DNA of 64,000 bases from Bacillus sonorensis NBRC 101234 = KCTC 13918 (GTDB lineage Bacteria > Bacillota > Bacilli > Bacillales > Bacillaceae), in contig NZ_BCVZ01000002.1 in NCBI RefSeq assembly GCF_001592005.1, positions 480,827 through 544,826 on the forward strand, in the 5' to 3' direction. Positions 11,396 through 21,542 of this stretch are shown here, one piece after another. Below the pieces are notes generated by a model that saw nothing but the letters and a program-made list of their open reading frames with translations, had not been told where the DNA came from and did no database searches. Within the stretch, counting starts at the first letter, position 1. The number at the start of each line of letters is the position of its first letter. A program made the position numbers and the translations under genes.

Positions 11396-12634
11396 TTATT
11401 GAAATTTTTTAAAGATTAGTGTCGCGTTATGTCCGCCAAAGCCAAGCGAGTTGCTGAGCACGACATTTACGTCCTGGCGGCGCGCTTTATCTGGAACATA
11501 GTCCAGATCACAGTCTTCATCAGGTGTTTGAATATTAATTGTCGGAGGTATAATTCCTTCTTTGATGGCGAGCACAGAGAAAATCGCTTCGATTCCCCCG
11601 GCAGCTCCGAGCAGATGCCCTGTCATCGATTTCGTTGAGCTGATGGCAAGCTTATACGCGTGCTCTCCGAATACTTCTTTGATCGCGATCGTTTCATACT
11701 TGTCATTGTATGGCGTACTTGTTCCGTGCGCATTGATGTAGTCGATTTCACCAGGTGACAGGCCGGCGTCTTTGATCGCTTCTTTCATCGCTCTGGCGCC
11801 GCCTTCTCCGTTTGGCGCAGGAGCCGTGATGTGGTATGCATCTCCTGTCGAGCCGTAGCCGACAATTTCAGCGTAGATGTAAGCTCCCCGGTTTAATGCG
11901 TGCTCAAGCTCCTCAAGAACGATGATTCCTGCTCCTTCCCCCATGACGAAACCATCCCTGTTTTTGTCAAATGGACGGCTTGCCGTTTTCGGGTCCGGAT
12001 TTGTAGAGAGCGCTTTATTGGCTGAGAAGCCCGCAAAGGACATTCTGGTGAGCGGCGCTTCCGTTCCTCCCGTGATCATCACATCCGCGTCGCCGCGCTG
12101 GATGACCTTAAAAGCGTCTCCGATTGAGTTCGTACCTGTCGCACAAGCGGTAACCGTACATGAATTGACTCCTTTTGCACCGAGCGCGATTGAAATTTGC
12201 CCAGTCGCCATGTCAGGAATCATCATCGGAACGAAAAACGGGCTGACCCGTCTCGGTCCTTTCGTCAAAAATGTTTCAAATTGCTGTTCAAGCGTTTCCA
12301 GGCCGCCGATGCCTGAACCGACCCATACGCCGACTCTGTCGGCATTGTTGTCATTGATGTCAAGCTTGGCATCTTCAACAGCCATTTTCGCAGAGACGAC
12401 CGCATATTGGGTGAAGCGGTCCATTTTCCTTGCTTCTTTTTTATCCATATAGTCTTCTATCTTAAAATCTTTCAGCTCTGCGGCTACTTTTGCGGGGTAC
12501 TCATCCGCATTAACCCTTGTAATCGGGCCAACTCCTGAAACTCCGTTCACCGCGTTGCTCCAGCTTGTTTTGACGTCATTACCAAGAGGTGATAAAGCTC
12601 CTAATCCGGTAATGACTACTCTTTTACTATTCAT
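11396..12634 (-). CDS. fabF: 3-oxoacyl-ACP synthase II (FabF)
   Basis: FabF elongates acyl-ACP with malonyl-ACP in type II fatty acid synthesis and is the target of cerulenin. It has 412 residues. The catalytic triad is visible: Cys in [11 protein letters not shown] (about residue 163), His in [11 protein letters not shown], and His in GHLLGAAGG. The ATG at 12634 is preferred over an in-frame GTG that lies inside the Shine-Dalgarno (GGTGAGGTG). It follows fabHA by 21 bases, so both respond to the FapR site upstream of fabHA. Confidence 0.96.
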   Translation of the reverse strand: MNSKRVVITGLGALSPLGNDVKTSWSNAVNGVSGVGPITRVNADEYPAKVAAELKDFKIEDYMDKKEARKMDRFTQYAVVSAKMAVEDAKLDINDNNADRVGVWVGSGIGGLETLEQQFETFLTKGPRRVSPFFVPMMIPDMATGQISIALGAKGVNSCTVTACATGTNSIGDAFKVIQRGDADVMITGGTEAPLTRMSFAGFSANKALSTNPDPKTASRPFDKNRDGFVMGEGAGIIVLEELEHALNRGAYIYAEIVGYGSTGDAYHITAPAPNGEGGARAMKEAIKDAGLSPGEIDYINAHGTSTPYNDKYETIAIKEVFGEHAYKLAISSTKSMTGHLLGAAGGIEAIFSVLAIKEGIIPPTINIQTPDEDCDLDYVPDKARRQDVNVVLSNSLGFGGHNATLIFKKFQ

Positions 12635-12655
12635 AAGTTGCACCTCACCTTTCTT

Positions 12656-13594
12656 CTAGCGGCCCCAGCGCATGGCAATGGCTCCCCATGTCAAGCCTCC
12701 GCCGAAACCGACCATCACAATGACGTCACCGTCTTTTATTTTACCAGCTTCAAGCTCTTCCACAAGAGAAATCGGAATCGAGGCAGCTGATGTGTTTCCG
12801 TATTTATGAACTGTTTTGGACATTTTTTCAACCGGAAGCTCCAAACGTTCCCGCGCCGCCTCCATAATCCGAATGTTTGCCTGATGCGGCACTAAAAAGT
12901 CGACATCCTCTTTCGTTAATCCGGCTTTTTCGATAACCTTCACACTGGATTCTCCCATTTGGCGCACGGCAAATTTGAACACTTCTCTGCCATTCATGAT
13001 TGTATGATCTTTTTCGTCCAAGTACAAGTGCTTCCCGCCTCTGCCGTCAGCGCCGAGCTCAAAGGACAGAATGCCTCTGTCATCGCTGACAGGTCCGACA
13101 ACCGCGGCTCCTGCCCCGTCTCCAAATAAAACGGCTGTATTGCGGTCATCCCAGTCGGTAATACTGGAGAGTTTTTCCACACCGATGACAAGTACGTGTT
13201 TATATGTTTCCGCTTCGATAAATTGTTTGGCGGTCACAAGGCCGTACATGAATCCGGCGCAGGCGGCGCTGATATCCATCGCACACGCGTTAAATGCACC
13301 GAGCTTTTCTTGAATCATGCAGGAAACCGTCGGGAATGCCTGATCAGGAGTAACGGTCGCAACGAGGATCATATCAAGATCTTCCGCCTTGATGTTTGCA
13401 TCTTCCAGCGCTCTCTTAGCGGCGGCAACAGCCATATCAGATGTCATCTCTTCTTCGGCTGCGATTCTTCTTTCTTCTATTCCAGTTCTTGTACGAATCC
13501 ATTCGTCAGATGTTTCAACCATTTTTTCCAAGTCGAAATTAGTCAGCACTTTTTCAGGGATATACCGGCCAATTCCAATAATTCCAGCTTTCAT
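12656..13594 (-). CDS. fabHA: 3-oxoacyl-ACP synthase III (FabHA)
   Basis: FabH starts fatty acid synthesis by condensing acyl-CoA with malonyl-ACP; branched primers are preferred in Bacillus. The 312 residues match B. subtilis FabHA. The catalytic Cys is in [12 protein letters not shown] (about residue 112), with His in PHQANIRI and Asn in YGNTSAAS. The frame is open 33 bases further upstream, but the ATG at 13594 gives [15 protein letters not shown], the conserved start. It is the first gene of fabHA-fabF. A FapR operator overlaps its promoter. Confidence 0.96.
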   Translation of the reverse strand: MKAGIIGIGRYIPEKVLTNFDLEKMVETSDEWIRTRTGIEERRIAAEEEMTSDMAVAAAKRALEDANIKAEDLDMILVATVTPDQAFPTVSCMIQEKLGAFNACAMDISAACAGFMYGLVTAKQFIEAETYKHVLVIGVEKLSSITDWDDRNTAVLFGDGAGAAVVGPVSDDRGILSFELGADGRGGKHLYLDEKDHTIMNGREVFKFAVRQMGESSVKVIEKAGLTKEDVDFLVPHQANIRIMEAARERLELPVEKMSKTVHKYGNTSAASIPISLVEELEAGKIKDGDVIVMVGFGGGLTWGAIAMRWGR

Positions 13595-13645
13595 AGGAAA
13601 GACTCCTTTATTCATGATTTTTTCCAACTAATGTTATGAGTAATT

Positions 13646-13664
13646 ATTAGTATCTGGTACTAAT
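13646..13664 (-). promoter_or_regulatory. FapR operator
   Basis: ATTAGTATCTGGTACTAAT is a near-perfect palindrome matching the FapR consensus. It begins at the -10 of the fabHA promoter, so FapR would block initiation until malonyl-CoA releases it. Confidence 0.9.
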
Positions 13665-13691
13665 CCTACCCTATTTTTTTTCAGTTGGCAA
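13663..13691 (-). promoter_or_regulatory. fabHA promoter
   Basis: On the minus strand a -35 TTGCCA (13686-13691), 17-base spacer and -10 TAGGAT (13663-13668) lie directly ahead of the FapR palindrome. Confidence 0.75.
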
Positions 13692-13763
13692 TATATACGT
13701 CTAATCTAGCAGACCGATACCTTCATATAGTAAAGGTATAAAGATGAAGGGAGGCTCATAAGG

Positions 13764-14015
13764 ATGGCGGCTGACGATTTTTTCACGAAAATGATGTTTG
13801 GCGCAAATCCGTCCAACAACCGTGAAAATCAGTCTACACATGAAGAACGGCCTGACATAGAAAATGAAGAGGAAACGGAAGAACTCAATGAACCCGATTA
13901 TATGCACATTCTGGATCAGGTCGGACAAATAATGGATTCCATCGATGAATTGAAGCCTGTCTTTAAGGAAATCGGCTCGATGGTAAGCTCCTTAAAAAAT
14001 AAGATTTCCATGTAA
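13764..14015 (+). CDS. yjzB: YjzB, small acidic protein of unknown function
   Basis: The 83-residue, very acidic protein is Glu/Asp/Asn-rich around residues 20-50, and its C-terminal third (HILDQVGQIMDSIDELKPVF) could form an amphipathic helix. There is no signal or membrane segment. It is divergent from fabHA and convergent with comZ, the same place as B. subtilis yjzB. AGGGAGG lies about 10 bases before the ATG. No function is known to me; the assignment rests on position and length. Confidence 0.8.
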   Translation: MAADDFFTKMMFGANPSNNRENQSTHEERPDIENEEETEELNEPDYMHILDQVGQIMDSIDELKPVFKEIGSMVSSLKNKISM

Positions 14016-14043
14016 AAAGCCACTTCAGATATAAGTGGCTTTT
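14015..14043. terminator. Bidirectional terminator between yjzB and comZ
   Basis: AAAAGCCACTT pairs perfectly with AAGTGGCTTTT around a 7-base loop, with A and T runs on both flanks. It lies between convergent genes. Confidence 0.9.
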
Positions 14044-14058
14044 CCTGCAGCACCCAGA

Positions 14059-14247
14059 TTAAGAATCTGATCCAGCATCCGTTTTGCCAAGTTCGTACGC
14101 TTCCGCCATCACTTTGGTAAACAGCGTCATAAACGGCTGAAGCATCTCCGGCGAGAGCTCAATTCCCGCCTTCTCCATTTCTTCCTTTGCTTCCGGCACG
14201 TATTTCATGGCGATTTGTAAAAATTCCATTGATTTTTCATGCTGCAT
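14059..14247 (-). CDS. comZ: ComZ, late competence regulator
   Basis: The 62-residue protein begins MQHEKSMEFLQIAMKY, matching B. subtilis ComZ, a small protein reported to lower comG expression. It is helical and charged, without a membrane segment. An in-frame GTG nine bases upstream is part of the GAGAGGTGA ribosome site, so the ATG at 14247 is the likely start. It begins 5 bases after the med stop codon, the classic med-comZ pair. Confidence 0.93.
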   Translation of the reverse strand: MQHEKSMEFLQIAMKYVPEAKEEMEKAGIELSPEMLQPFMTLFTKVMAEAYELGKTDAGSDS

Positions 14248-14252
14248 CTGGA

Positions 14253-15206
14253 TCACCTCTCATTTGGCAGTTTTCCTGTTTTTTTGTATTGTTCGATAAG
14301 CCCTTTTATTTTTTCCTGGAATGACTGATCGACAATCGGGCTGAATTCGCCCATCTCTATCACACCATCCTGAATGTCAAAAATCCGCCGGCCGCCCTTA
14401 AGCGTCCCTTTATTGAATTCGTCTGCGATGAGCTCATAAGCTTCATCAACATGCTGAATGGTGCTTGTGAGCACGATGTTCTCGCCCAGCTCCGACTGGT
14501 CGCTGACATAGCCGATCGCATAAAGACCGTCTTTTTTGATTTGTTCTATGACAGGGACATTATACCCGTCCCCGGCGGGATACACAACATCCGCGCCCGC
14601 TTTTTTCATCTTTTCATACTTGGCGACGGCCTTTTCGGAGTCGTCCCACTGCCCGACATATTCTGTTTTGACCTTAATGTCCGGATTGATGTATTTCGCA
14701 CCTTCGATGAATCCTTTCACTTCAGGCTGCCACGAATGTGTGGCCAGTATGCCGAGTTTCCCCGACTTTGATTGATGTGCAGCGGTCATGCCGCCAAAAA
14801 ACCCCATCGCCCTTCCGTCAAAGGTGATGCTTGTCACATTTTTATGCTCGGCTTTGCTGTTCACCAGCACAAAATGAATATCGGGATAGTTTCCGCTTAT
14901 GCTGTTAAACACTTTTTCATATTCGCTTCCATGTCCGAAAATTAAGTTGACGCCTTTTTTCTGAAAGTCTTCTACAGCCATTTTGACTGCGGCTTCATTA
15001 TCGATTCCTTCTTTATAATAGACATCGACATTGTAGACAGACTGTATTCTTAATAATCCTTTATATCCTTTGGTTCCCCATACTTGATCGCTTATTGTAT
15101 CAGGGACAAGCAACCCGACTTTTTCAATTTTCCCATTCAGCGGCGTTTGTCCGCAGCCGCTCATGACAAGGAGAATCAAAAAAATCACGCCAAGCCTGTA
15201 CACCAT
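14253..15206 (-). CDS. med: Med, BMP-family lipoprotein, positive regulator of comK
   Basis: The 317-residue protein has a lipoprotein signal (MSGC, Cys18) and a basic-membrane-protein (BMP/Med) binding fold of the kind that binds nucleosides in other members. In B. subtilis, Med raises comK expression and so affects competence; it also has reported membrane and DNA-binding roles. Here the lipobox is clear, which favours a membrane-anchored, outward-facing protein. GGGAG is found 11 bases before the ATG. It is followed by comZ. Confidence 0.93.
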   Translation of the reverse strand: MVYRLGVIFLILLVMSGCGQTPLNGKIEKVGLLVPDTISDQVWGTKGYKGLLRIQSVYNVDVYYKEGIDNEAAVKMAVEDFQKKGVNLIFGHGSEYEKVFNSISGNYPDIHFVLVNSKAEHKNVTSITFDGRAMGFFGGMTAAHQSKSGKLGILATHSWQPEVKGFIEGAKYINPDIKVKTEYVGQWDDSEKAVAKYEKMKKAGADVVYPAGDGYNVPVIEQIKKDGLYAIGYVSDQSELGENIVLTSTIQHVDEAYELIADEFNKGTLKGGRRIFDIQDGVIEMGEFSPIVDQSFQEKIKGLIEQYKKTGKLPNER

Positions 15207-15291
15207 GCCATGTTCAACTCCCTTTCAAAAAACCAACAAATGAAATCTATCTTTATTGTATCCTTTCACGTACAACTAAGGAAGATCTTTC

Positions 15292-15864
15292 TTATTTTTT
15301 GTCGAAAAATGTAGTCATTTGTCTTTTCCATTCCTCAATTTTAGCAGCGGCTTCTTCGTCTGCGGTTTGCCGTTCAAACCGCAGCAGTGAAGGGCTTTTT
15401 TGAATGGCATAAAAGGCGAGCTGTGCAGCGACATCGTCTACAAAAAAGGCGGACTCCCTGTTTTCTTTGTCCTCATTTCTTATATCCCAGGGCCCGTACA
15501 TATCCGGAAGCACGATCATTTCGACGCCCTTTTGTTCCGCCGCTTCCTTTACATCCTCCAGCAGGTGTTCGTACACCAGTAGAAAAGCAGGCTTGTTTTC
15601 AGGTAAAACGTCAAGCGCTTCTTCAGGCATGCAGCCAGTATATTGAATGAAAATCTTGTCATAATCGCCTTCCAGTTCTTGTTCAATCAGGCGAAAATGC
15701 TGGTTTCTCACCAGCCACATCAGCCGTTCTTCAAAATAAAGCCGCTTGATGTCATCACTAGCTTTTGCCAATTTAACGTCAACGCTGACGCCTTCCTCCA
15801 TCAGATGTTCGCAAAATGAAAGGCCGAAGAATTCGTCTGCTCCATACACCAGTGCCGATTTCAT
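15292..15864 (-). CDS. yjaV: YjaV, NAD(P)-binding-like protein of unknown function
   Basis: The 190-residue protein begins MKSALVYGADEFFGLSFCEHL, a beta-alpha start like a short-chain dehydrogenase/epimerase Rossmann fold, but the glycine-rich motif is degenerate (YGADEFFG instead of GxxGxxG). That leaves cofactor binding in doubt. GGTGG lies 8 bases before the ATG used; an in-frame upstream GTG is less well placed. It lies between yjaU and med on the same strand, as in B. subtilis. Confidence 0.85.
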   Translation of the reverse strand: MKSALVYGADEFFGLSFCEHLMEEGVSVDVKLAKASDDIKRLYFEERLMWLVRNQHFRLIEQELEGDYDKIFIQYTGCMPEEALDVLPENKPAFLLVYEHLLEDVKEAAEQKGVEMIVLPDMYGPWDIRNEDKENRESAFFVDDVAAQLAFYAIQKSPSLLRFERQTADEEAAAKIEEWKRQMTTFFDKK

Positions 15865-15911
15865 CCTAAAGACCACCTTTCGAATCAGTTTTTCTGCTGT
15901 TTTAAACAGCG

Positions 15912-15939
15912 AAAAACAGCCCTATTGAAACATGGGCTG
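15912..15939 (-). terminator. yjaU terminator
   Basis: On the minus strand CAGCCC...GGGCTG is followed by TTTTT, just after the yjaU stop and before yjaV. Confidence 0.7.
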
Positions 15940-15954
15940 CTATTATTCTATTCT

Positions 15955-16689
15955 CTATAAAACTTTTTCATGCGTTTTGAAAAAGCTCGCTATCGCTGAA
16001 TAAATGCGGCTGGGATGATCAGACAAATGCAGCGTCAGCTCCACGCGGTGCCCGCCTTGCATCTGGCGCTCCTCAAATGTTTTGGCGTGGAGCATGTAGG
16101 GATATGGGGAGCCGTTCAGCTTTTGCCAGATGTGGACAGGCACGAGATTATGATACGGGGAGATCGATTGGAACGGGTAATGGGCGGCCTCCCGCTCAGT
16201 TATACCGTAGCTTTCCGCAATTTCTTTAATAAACCGCTTGTAGAAAAATTTATTTTCCTTCTCACGATCATGATGAGCCTGAAGATCAAGGCAAGGATTG
16301 AGCATCGCGGCAGAACGGATTTGATCCGGAATCGAGCGAAGAAGTTCACCAGCGATCAGCGCGCCTGTTCCTTCTGCAAGCAGATGAATTTTTTCGTTTA
16401 AAATTTCCTGTCTGAACACATAGTGGATCAGCTGTTTCGCATATGAAACCGCTTTTTCAGAGCCCCAGTGCCTGCCGAATAAATTGCTGTTCACAAGGGT
16501 GTAGCCCTTGTTTCTTAAACTTTGGAGAAGCTGGTTTCTGCCGTAGTGCTGGAGCCAGAAGCTTGAGTCCTTCCCAACGAAATGGTTCCTGTCGCCGAAA
16601 ATAAATATCGCGAAACCGTTTGGTCTGTATGGAAGATGAATGACGTTCCATTCTGAATCGACTTTGAAAAAACGTTCCGTTATTTTCAT
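15955..16689 (-). CDS. yjaU: YjaU, alpha/beta-hydrolase-fold protein
   Basis: The 244-residue cytoplasmic protein has an alpha/beta-hydrolase layout. Where the nucleophile elbow GxSxG is expected, I read [12 protein letters not shown] (near residue 105), with Thr at or near the Ser position. It may therefore be inactive or atypical. The ATG at 16689, about 10 bases after AGGAGG, is better than an upstream start at 16725. It matches B. subtilis yjaU by position, between yjaV and yjzD. Confidence 0.83.
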   Translation of the reverse strand: MKITERFFKVDSEWNVIHLPYRPNGFAIFIFGDRNHFVGKDSSFWLQHYGRNQLLQSLRNKGYTLVNSNLFGRHWGSEKAVSYAKQLIHYVFRQEILNEKIHLLAEGTGALIAGELLRSIPDQIRSAAMLNPCLDLQAHHDREKENKFFYKRFIKEIAESYGITEREAAHYPFQSISPYHNLVPVHIWQKLNGSPYPYMLHAKTFEERQMQGGHRVELTLHLSDHPSRIYSAIASFFKTHEKVL

Positions 16690-16927
16690 CACTTGCCTGC
16701 CTCCTTCCTGCCGTAATCTGCACATTATCTTATGTGGAGCATGCTAGAAACGAATAAGGAAAAGTCCCAGTCTTCATGATGAAAATCAATTTTACAAAAC
16801 CAAACGTCTGATATTTCTGAAAACGAAAAGCTTTGGTTCTGCCGTGTTCACTAAAATGTCCTTTCTAGTTTACTGTATGTGTGATATGATAAGCTTTAGA
16901 ATCGAATGAGAAGGACGAGGTGGAAAC

Positions 16928-17113
16928 GTGAGATTTATCGTAACTTTCATTTGGACGTTCATTTTGACACAAATGGCTTGCTATATTATCGGAGCCATGG
17001 GCGGTGCAGAATACGACTTTACGCTCAGTTCGATCATGGGGATCATCATCACCGTTATCGTCATTGTTCTTGGAGAAATTATGCCCGTTCAAAAGGATGC
17101 AAATCAACATTAA
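16928..17113 (+). CDS. yjzD: YjzD, small two-helix membrane protein (DUF2929-like)
   Basis: The 61-residue protein has two hydrophobic helices (about residues 3-24 and 34-54) and a short polar tail. The start is GTG with GAGGTGG 5-6 bases before it. It is divergent from yjaU and sits where B. subtilis yjzD does. Its role is not known. Confidence 0.87.
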   Translation: MRFIVTFIWTFILTQMACYIIGAMGGAEYDFTLSSIMGIIITVIVIVLGEIMPVQKDANQH

Positions 17114-17142
17114 AACCCCTGCCGTCCAAAGGCGGGGTTTTT
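17113..17142. terminator. yjzD terminator
   Basis: AAACCCC-TGCC pairs with GGC-GGGGTTT and ends in a T-run right after the yjzD stop. Confidence 0.85.
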
Positions 17143-17165
17143 AAGTTTGTTTTGTGTCATCCCAG

Positions 17166-17192
17166 CCGTCCCGCATGAGGACGGTTGTTTTT
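17166..17192 (+). terminator. Second hairpin with T-run between yjzD and yjzC
   Basis: CCGTCC/GGACGG with a 7-base loop is followed by TTGTTTTTTT on the plus strand. It backs up the first terminator between the convergent genes. Confidence 0.6.
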
Positions 17193-17372
17193 TTAAGGCT
17201 TTCTTTTATATGTCCACAGACGGTTATGATTGGATGTCTCTGGAAAATATTCGCCGGCCGTCAGCTTGATTTGCTGCGGATTTTTGACCATGCTCCCTGT
17301 CTCGCCAATTTCCACATAGATGCCGTTGTTCGGCGCTTTTTGCCCCGGGCGGAATTGATGCTGCTGTCCCAT
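17193..17372 (-). CDS. yjzC: YjzC, small conserved protein (YjzC-like family)
   Basis: This 59-residue protein falls just below usual ORF length limits. It begins MGQQHQFRPGQKAPNNGIY and ends in a Lys/Arg-rich tail (WTYKRKP). The pattern of Gly, Pro and aromatic residues matches the YjzC-like family of Bacillus. AAGGAG lies 8 bases before the ATG. A longer overlapping frame in the same region is a shadow. It follows argF on the same strand, as in B. subtilis. Function unknown. Confidence 0.9.
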   Translation of the reverse strand: MGQQHQFRPGQKAPNNGIYVEIGETGSMVKNPQQIKLTAGEYFPETSNHNRLWTYKRKP

Positions 17373-17466
17373 TTTTCTTCACTCCTTTTAGAAAATAGTC
17401 TGCCCCGTTTTTCTCCTTCCATCCGTATCCCAAGGCAGCTTTTCCAAAAAACGGGCGTATCCCCCC

Positions 17467-17502
17467 AAAAAAACTGCTGATCCCTAGAGATCAGCAGTTT
17501 TT
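17467..17502 (-). terminator. arg operon terminator
   Basis: AAACTGCTGATC pairs perfectly with GATCAGCAGTTT and is followed by a T-run, 4 bases after the argF stop. Confidence 0.92.
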
Positions 17503-17505
17503 CAA

Positions 17506-18456
17506 TTAAGACAGCAGCGCCTTAAGCAAAGCTTTTTGTACATGGAGACGGTTTTCAGCCTGCTGGAACACGGCTGAATTCGGTCCATCGATAATATCTG
17601 CGGTCACTTCTTCGCCGCGGTGCGCCGGAAGGCAATGCAGGAAGATATAGTCCGGTTTGGCATGCGATACGAGCGTGCTGTTCACTTGGTATGGCGCAAA
17701 GTTGTTCAGGCGCTCCTCTGTTTCCGCTTCCTGGCCCATGCTTGTAAATACGTCGGAGTAGATGACATCTGCATCCTTGACGGCGGACACCGGATCATTT
17801 GTGATGCTGACTTGTGCACCCGTTTCTTCGGCATAGCCCTTTGCCAGCTTGACAACGTCCTGATCAGGTTCATATCCTTCAGGAGAAGCGACGGTGATGT
17901 CGCAGCCGACCTTCGCGCAGCCGATTAGCAGCGAATGTGCGACATTGTTTCCGTCTCCGATATAGGCAGCTTTCAGTCCGTTGAAGCCGCCTTTTATCTC
18001 TTGAATCGTCAAAAGATCGGCAAGCGCCTGGCAAGGATGGAACATGTCTGTCAAACCGTTGATGACCGGAATAGCCGCGTGTTTGGCAAGCTCTTCGACT
18101 TTTTCGTGTTCAAAGGTGCGGATCATGATCGCGTCAACATACCCCGACAGCACCTTTGCCGTGTCGGCGATGGTTTCCCCTCTGCCGAGCTGCATGTCTT
18201 TGCTGCTTAAAAACAGGGCATTTCCGCCGAGCTGCGCCATTCCAGCTTCAAATGAAACCCTTGTTCTCGTCGATGATTTTTCAAAAATCATCGCCAATGT
18301 TTTACCTTTGAAGATGTTTTGAATTTTGTCGTTTTTCATGGCGGCGGCTTCCTGAAGGAGATACAAAATCTCCTCTTTTGAGACATCTTTTAAGCTTAAA
18401 AAATCCTTGCCGGACAAATTGATCTTGAGCGTTTCACCGATTTTTACAGTAGACAT
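17506..18456 (-). CDS. argF: Ornithine carbamoyltransferase
   Basis: ArgF joins carbamoyl phosphate to ornithine to give citrulline. The 316 residues contain the carbamoyl-phosphate motif STRTRVSFE (near residue 60), the ATCase/OTCase HPCQALAD motif, and HCLPAHRG near residue 265 for ornithine binding. The start overlaps the end of carB by 13 bases with AGGAAGTGG upstream. It is the last gene of argCJBD-carAB-argF and is followed by a strong terminator. Confidence 0.96.
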   Translation of the reverse strand: MSTVKIGETLKINLSGKDFLSLKDVSKEEILYLLQEAAAMKNDKIQNIFKGKTLAMIFEKSSTRTRVSFEAGMAQLGGNALFLSSKDMQLGRGETIADTAKVLSGYVDAIMIRTFEHEKVEELAKHAAIPVINGLTDMFHPCQALADLLTIQEIKGGFNGLKAAYIGDGNNVAHSLLIGCAKVGCDITVASPEGYEPDQDVVKLAKGYAEETGAQVSITNDPVSAVKDADVIYSDVFTSMGQEAETEERLNNFAPYQVNSTLVSHAKPDYIFLHCLPAHRGEEVTADIIDGPNSAVFQQAENRLHVQKALLKALLS

Positions 18457-21400
18457 GTTTCCACTTCCTTTTTATATAAATCCTTTAGCGAGACAGCCTG
18501 TGTCGCCCCGCATCCGCTTCTTAAAAAGGCGCGCACCGTCTCTTCTTCCGTCATGATGCCCACGCCGTGGGTTATTGCTTCCTTCCGCTCCCGTTTGGCT
18601 TCGTTCGAATCTGTCAAATTGATATGAAGCGCTTTGTCCGTCCGTTTGATCCAATCTTTGAAACCGGATGTCTGAACGATGAATCCCGCCTGCTCAGCAA
18701 GGGATTTCAGCTCTTCATCCCCCTTGAAATAGATCGATCCTTTTTCATTCCACACATCGGCGAAAATTTTCTTCATCGCGCTTTCCGGATTGTACCCGAC
18801 ATACATTCCTTCTCCCGTTGATTTCATCTCAGGTCCCAGCTTCAGATCGACGTCATGGATGGCATGAGATGAAAAGACCGGAAATTTCACGGCCACCCCA
18901 TGACGGTTTTTCTTGACGGGATTGAGCTCTTGCAAGCTTGATCCGGCGAGAAGCTTTGCCGCAAGGGGAATCATCGGCACTCCCATCACTTTGCTGACGA
19001 CGGGAACTGTTCGGCTCGCTCTCGGATTGACTTCAAGAATGAGCAGCTGATCCGGTTTATCGGGATCAGCGATAAATTGAATATTCATGATCCCTTTAAA
19101 GCCGAGGCTGCGGACGATTTTTCCGGCCGCGCCTTCGGCTGCGCGCTTCATGCCGGACGTAACGGAAGGGCCGGGCAATACCGCATAGCTGTCACCGGAA
19201 TGGACGCCGGCTTTTTCAATGTGTTCGATATAAGTCGGGATATAAAAATCCTGTCCGTCGCTGACAAGGTCAATCTCAAATTCCTTCCCTGAAATGTATT
19301 GATCAATCAGGATCGGATACGGCATCACGGCTGTGCCGTCGAGCAGCTCTGCCAGTTCCCCCTCAGAATGCACGATCATCATTCCCATTCCGCCGATGAC
19401 ATAGGACGGTCTGATCAGCACCGGATAACCGATGCCGTTTGCTTTTTGCAGCGCCTCTGATTTTGATGATGCCGTTTCCCCTTTGGCATGAGGGATGCCG
19501 AGTTCGTCGAGGAGCTGATAAAATTGATCCCGATCCTCGAGGACGTCAAGTGTTTCCGATGAGGTTCCCAACAGGACGATACCCGCTTTTTCGATCGCAT
19601 CTGCCACATTGATGGCAGATTGGCCGCCGAACTGGACGATCGCAAAATCGATATTTTCAGCTTCTGCGACATTTAGAATATGCTCGGGCGTGATCGGTTC
19701 AAAATACAGGCGGTCCGCCATTTCGTAATCCGTGCTGACGGTCTCCGGATTGTTGTTAAGCATTATTGTTTCAAAGCCGAGGCTTTTCAGCGTCATCACG
19801 CCGTAAACGGCGCTGTAGTCAAATTCGACCCCCTGTCCGATCCTGATCGGTCCGGAGCCGATGATAAGCGCCCGTTTTTTTGTTTTTCGCGAGATATCCC
19901 CGTCGCTTTCTCCGTAGTATGTCGAATAAAAGTAATTCGTTTTCGCATCAAATTCAGCGGCGCACGTATCGACGATTTTAAATGAAGCGGTAATTCCCTG
20001 TTGTTTGCGGAGGGATCTCACCTCTTCTTCCGTTTTTCCGGTCAAAGAAGCGATTGTGCAGTCAGTAAATCCCTTTTCTTTCGCCTTTTTCAACAGATCG
20101 CAAGGGAGCTCATCCCCGTCCTTCATCAGCTCGTTCTCAAGATCAATGATATTTGAGAAAACATGGAGGAAATAGGGGTCTATTTTTGTTTTCTCATGGA
20201 TCTCTTCAATTGAAATTCCCCTGCTCAACAGTTCCATGACTGCGAAAAAACGGCGGTCATCAGGAGTTTTCAAAATTCCCTGCAAAGCAGCGGAGGAAAA
20301 GCCGGAAAGCTCGGGCAAATGGGCCCCTTGTGTTTTCAGTTCCAGGGATGCAACAGCTTTTTGCAAAGCCGCTTCAATGTTGCGGTCAATCGCCATGACC
20401 TCCCCTGTCGCTTTCATTTTTGTGCCAAGCTTGCGGTCGGCATTTTTAAATTTGTCAAACGGCCAGCGCGGGAATTTAACAACGACATAGTCAAGAGCCG
20501 GTTCAAAGCTGGCATATGTCGAATCTGTCAGCGGGTTTTTCAGCTCATCAAGCGTGTAGCCGACTGCCAATTTGGCCGCCATTTTTGCAATCGGGTAGCC
20601 AGTCGCTTTTGAAGCGAGGGCGGATGAACGGCTGACCCTCGGATTGACTTCGATGACATAATAGTTTTTGCTCTCAGGGTCTAACGCGAATTGAATGTTG
20701 CAGCCTCCGATGACATCGAGCGCCGAAATAATCTTTAAGCTTGCAGAGCGGAGCATTTGATAATCGGCATCTGTTAATGTCTGTGACGGCGCGACAACGA
20801 TCGAATCCCCTGTATGAATGCCGACGGGATCGATGTTTTCCATATTGCAGACGGTGATGCATGTATTGTTTTTGTCGCGCATCACTTCATACTCGATTTC
20901 TTTATAGCCGGCAATGCTTTTTTCGACAAGGCATTGATGAATCGGACTCGCGAGAAGGGCGCTTTCGATCAAAGGCATGAATTCCTCCTTCGTCTTTGCG
21001 ATCCCCCCGCCTTTGCCGCCCAATGTGTAAGCCGGACGGACGATAATGGGAAAACCGATGGAGAGCGCAAAACGAAGCGCATCTTCTTTATTGTCGACGA
21101 TCTCAGAATCAGGCACCGGTTCATTCAGTTCTTTCATGAGGGCGCGGAATTTTTCTCTGTCTTCTCCTTTTTCAATCGTTTCCACAGACGTTCCGAGCAG
21201 CTTTACATGGTATTTTTTTAAAATGCCCGCTTTTTCCAGCTCTACAGCTAAGTTTAATGCTGTTTGCCCGCCCAGATTCGCAAGCAGTCCGTCAGGTTTT
21301 TCCCGTTTGATAATCTGGGTGAGGCTTTCGACCGTCAGCGGTTCAAAGTAGATTTCATCGGCAAATGATTCATCCGTCATGATCGTCGCCGGGTTGTTGT

Positions 21401-21542
21401 TGACGAGAATGACGCGGAATCCTTCGCTTTTTAGCGCCATGCAGCCTTGTGTTCCCGAATAGTCAAATTCCGCGGCCTGCCCGATGATGATCGGTCCTGA
21501 TCCGATAACAAGTATGCTTTTTATGCTGTGATCTTTAGGCAT
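18444..21542 (-). CDS. carB: Carbamoyl-phosphate synthase large subunit, arginine-specific
   Basis: CarB makes carbamoyl phosphate from bicarbonate, ammonia from CarA, and two ATP. The 1032 residues contain two ATP-grasp halves (about 1-400 and 545-930), each opening with a SGPI(I/R)IGQ-type motif, an oligomerisation region between them, and a C-terminal allosteric domain of about 100 residues. The latter is shorter than in the pyrimidine enzyme, which fits the arginine-specific form. It overlaps carA by 8 bases and argF by 13, so translation is coupled. Confidence 0.96.
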   Translation of the reverse strand: MPKDHSIKSILVIGSGPIIIGQAAEFDYSGTQGCMALKSEGFRVILVNNNPATIMTDESFADEIYFEPLTVESLTQIIKREKPDGLLANLGGQTALNLAVELEKAGILKKYHVKLLGTSVETIEKGEDREKFRALMKELNEPVPDSEIVDNKEDALRFALSIGFPIIVRPAYTLGGKGGGIAKTKEEFMPLIESALLASPIHQCLVEKSIAGYKEIEYEVMRDKNNTCITVCNMENIDPVGIHTGDSIVVAPSQTLTDADYQMLRSASLKIISALDVIGGCNIQFALDPESKNYYVIEVNPRVSRSSALASKATGYPIAKMAAKLAVGYTLDELKNPLTDSTYASFEPALDYVVVKFPRWPFDKFKNADRKLGTKMKATGEVMAIDRNIEAALQKAVASLELKTQGAHLPELSGFSSAALQGILKTPDDRRFFAVMELLSRGISIEEIHEKTKIDPYFLHVFSNIIDLENELMKDGDELPCDLLKKAKEKGFTDCTIASLTGKTEEEVRSLRKQQGITASFKIVDTCAAEFDAKTNYFYSTYYGESDGDISRKTKKRALIIGSGPIRIGQGVEFDYSAVYGVMTLKSLGFETIMLNNNPETVSTDYEMADRLYFEPITPEHILNVAEAENIDFAIVQFGGQSAINVADAIEKAGIVLLGTSSETLDVLEDRDQFYQLLDELGIPHAKGETASSKSEALQKANGIGYPVLIRPSYVIGGMGMMIVHSEGELAELLDGTAVMPYPILIDQYISGKEFEIDLVSDGQDFYIPTYIEHIEKAGVHSGDSYAVLPGPSVTSGMKRAAEGAAGKIVRSLGFKGIMNIQFIADPDKPDQLLILEVNPRASRTVPVVSKVMGVPMIPLAAKLLAGSSLQELNPVKKNRHGVAVKFPVFSSHAIHDVDLKLGPEMKSTGEGMYVGYNPESAMKKIFADVWNEKGSIYFKGDEELKSLAEQAGFIVQTSGFKDWIKRTDKALHINLTDSNEAKRERKEAITHGVGIMTEEETVRAFLRSGCGATQAVSLKDLYKKEVETCLL

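Noticed and set aside
17224..17433. 69-codon frame overlapping yjzC
   Set aside because: The yjzC frame has the family sequence and a good ribosome site; this one does not.
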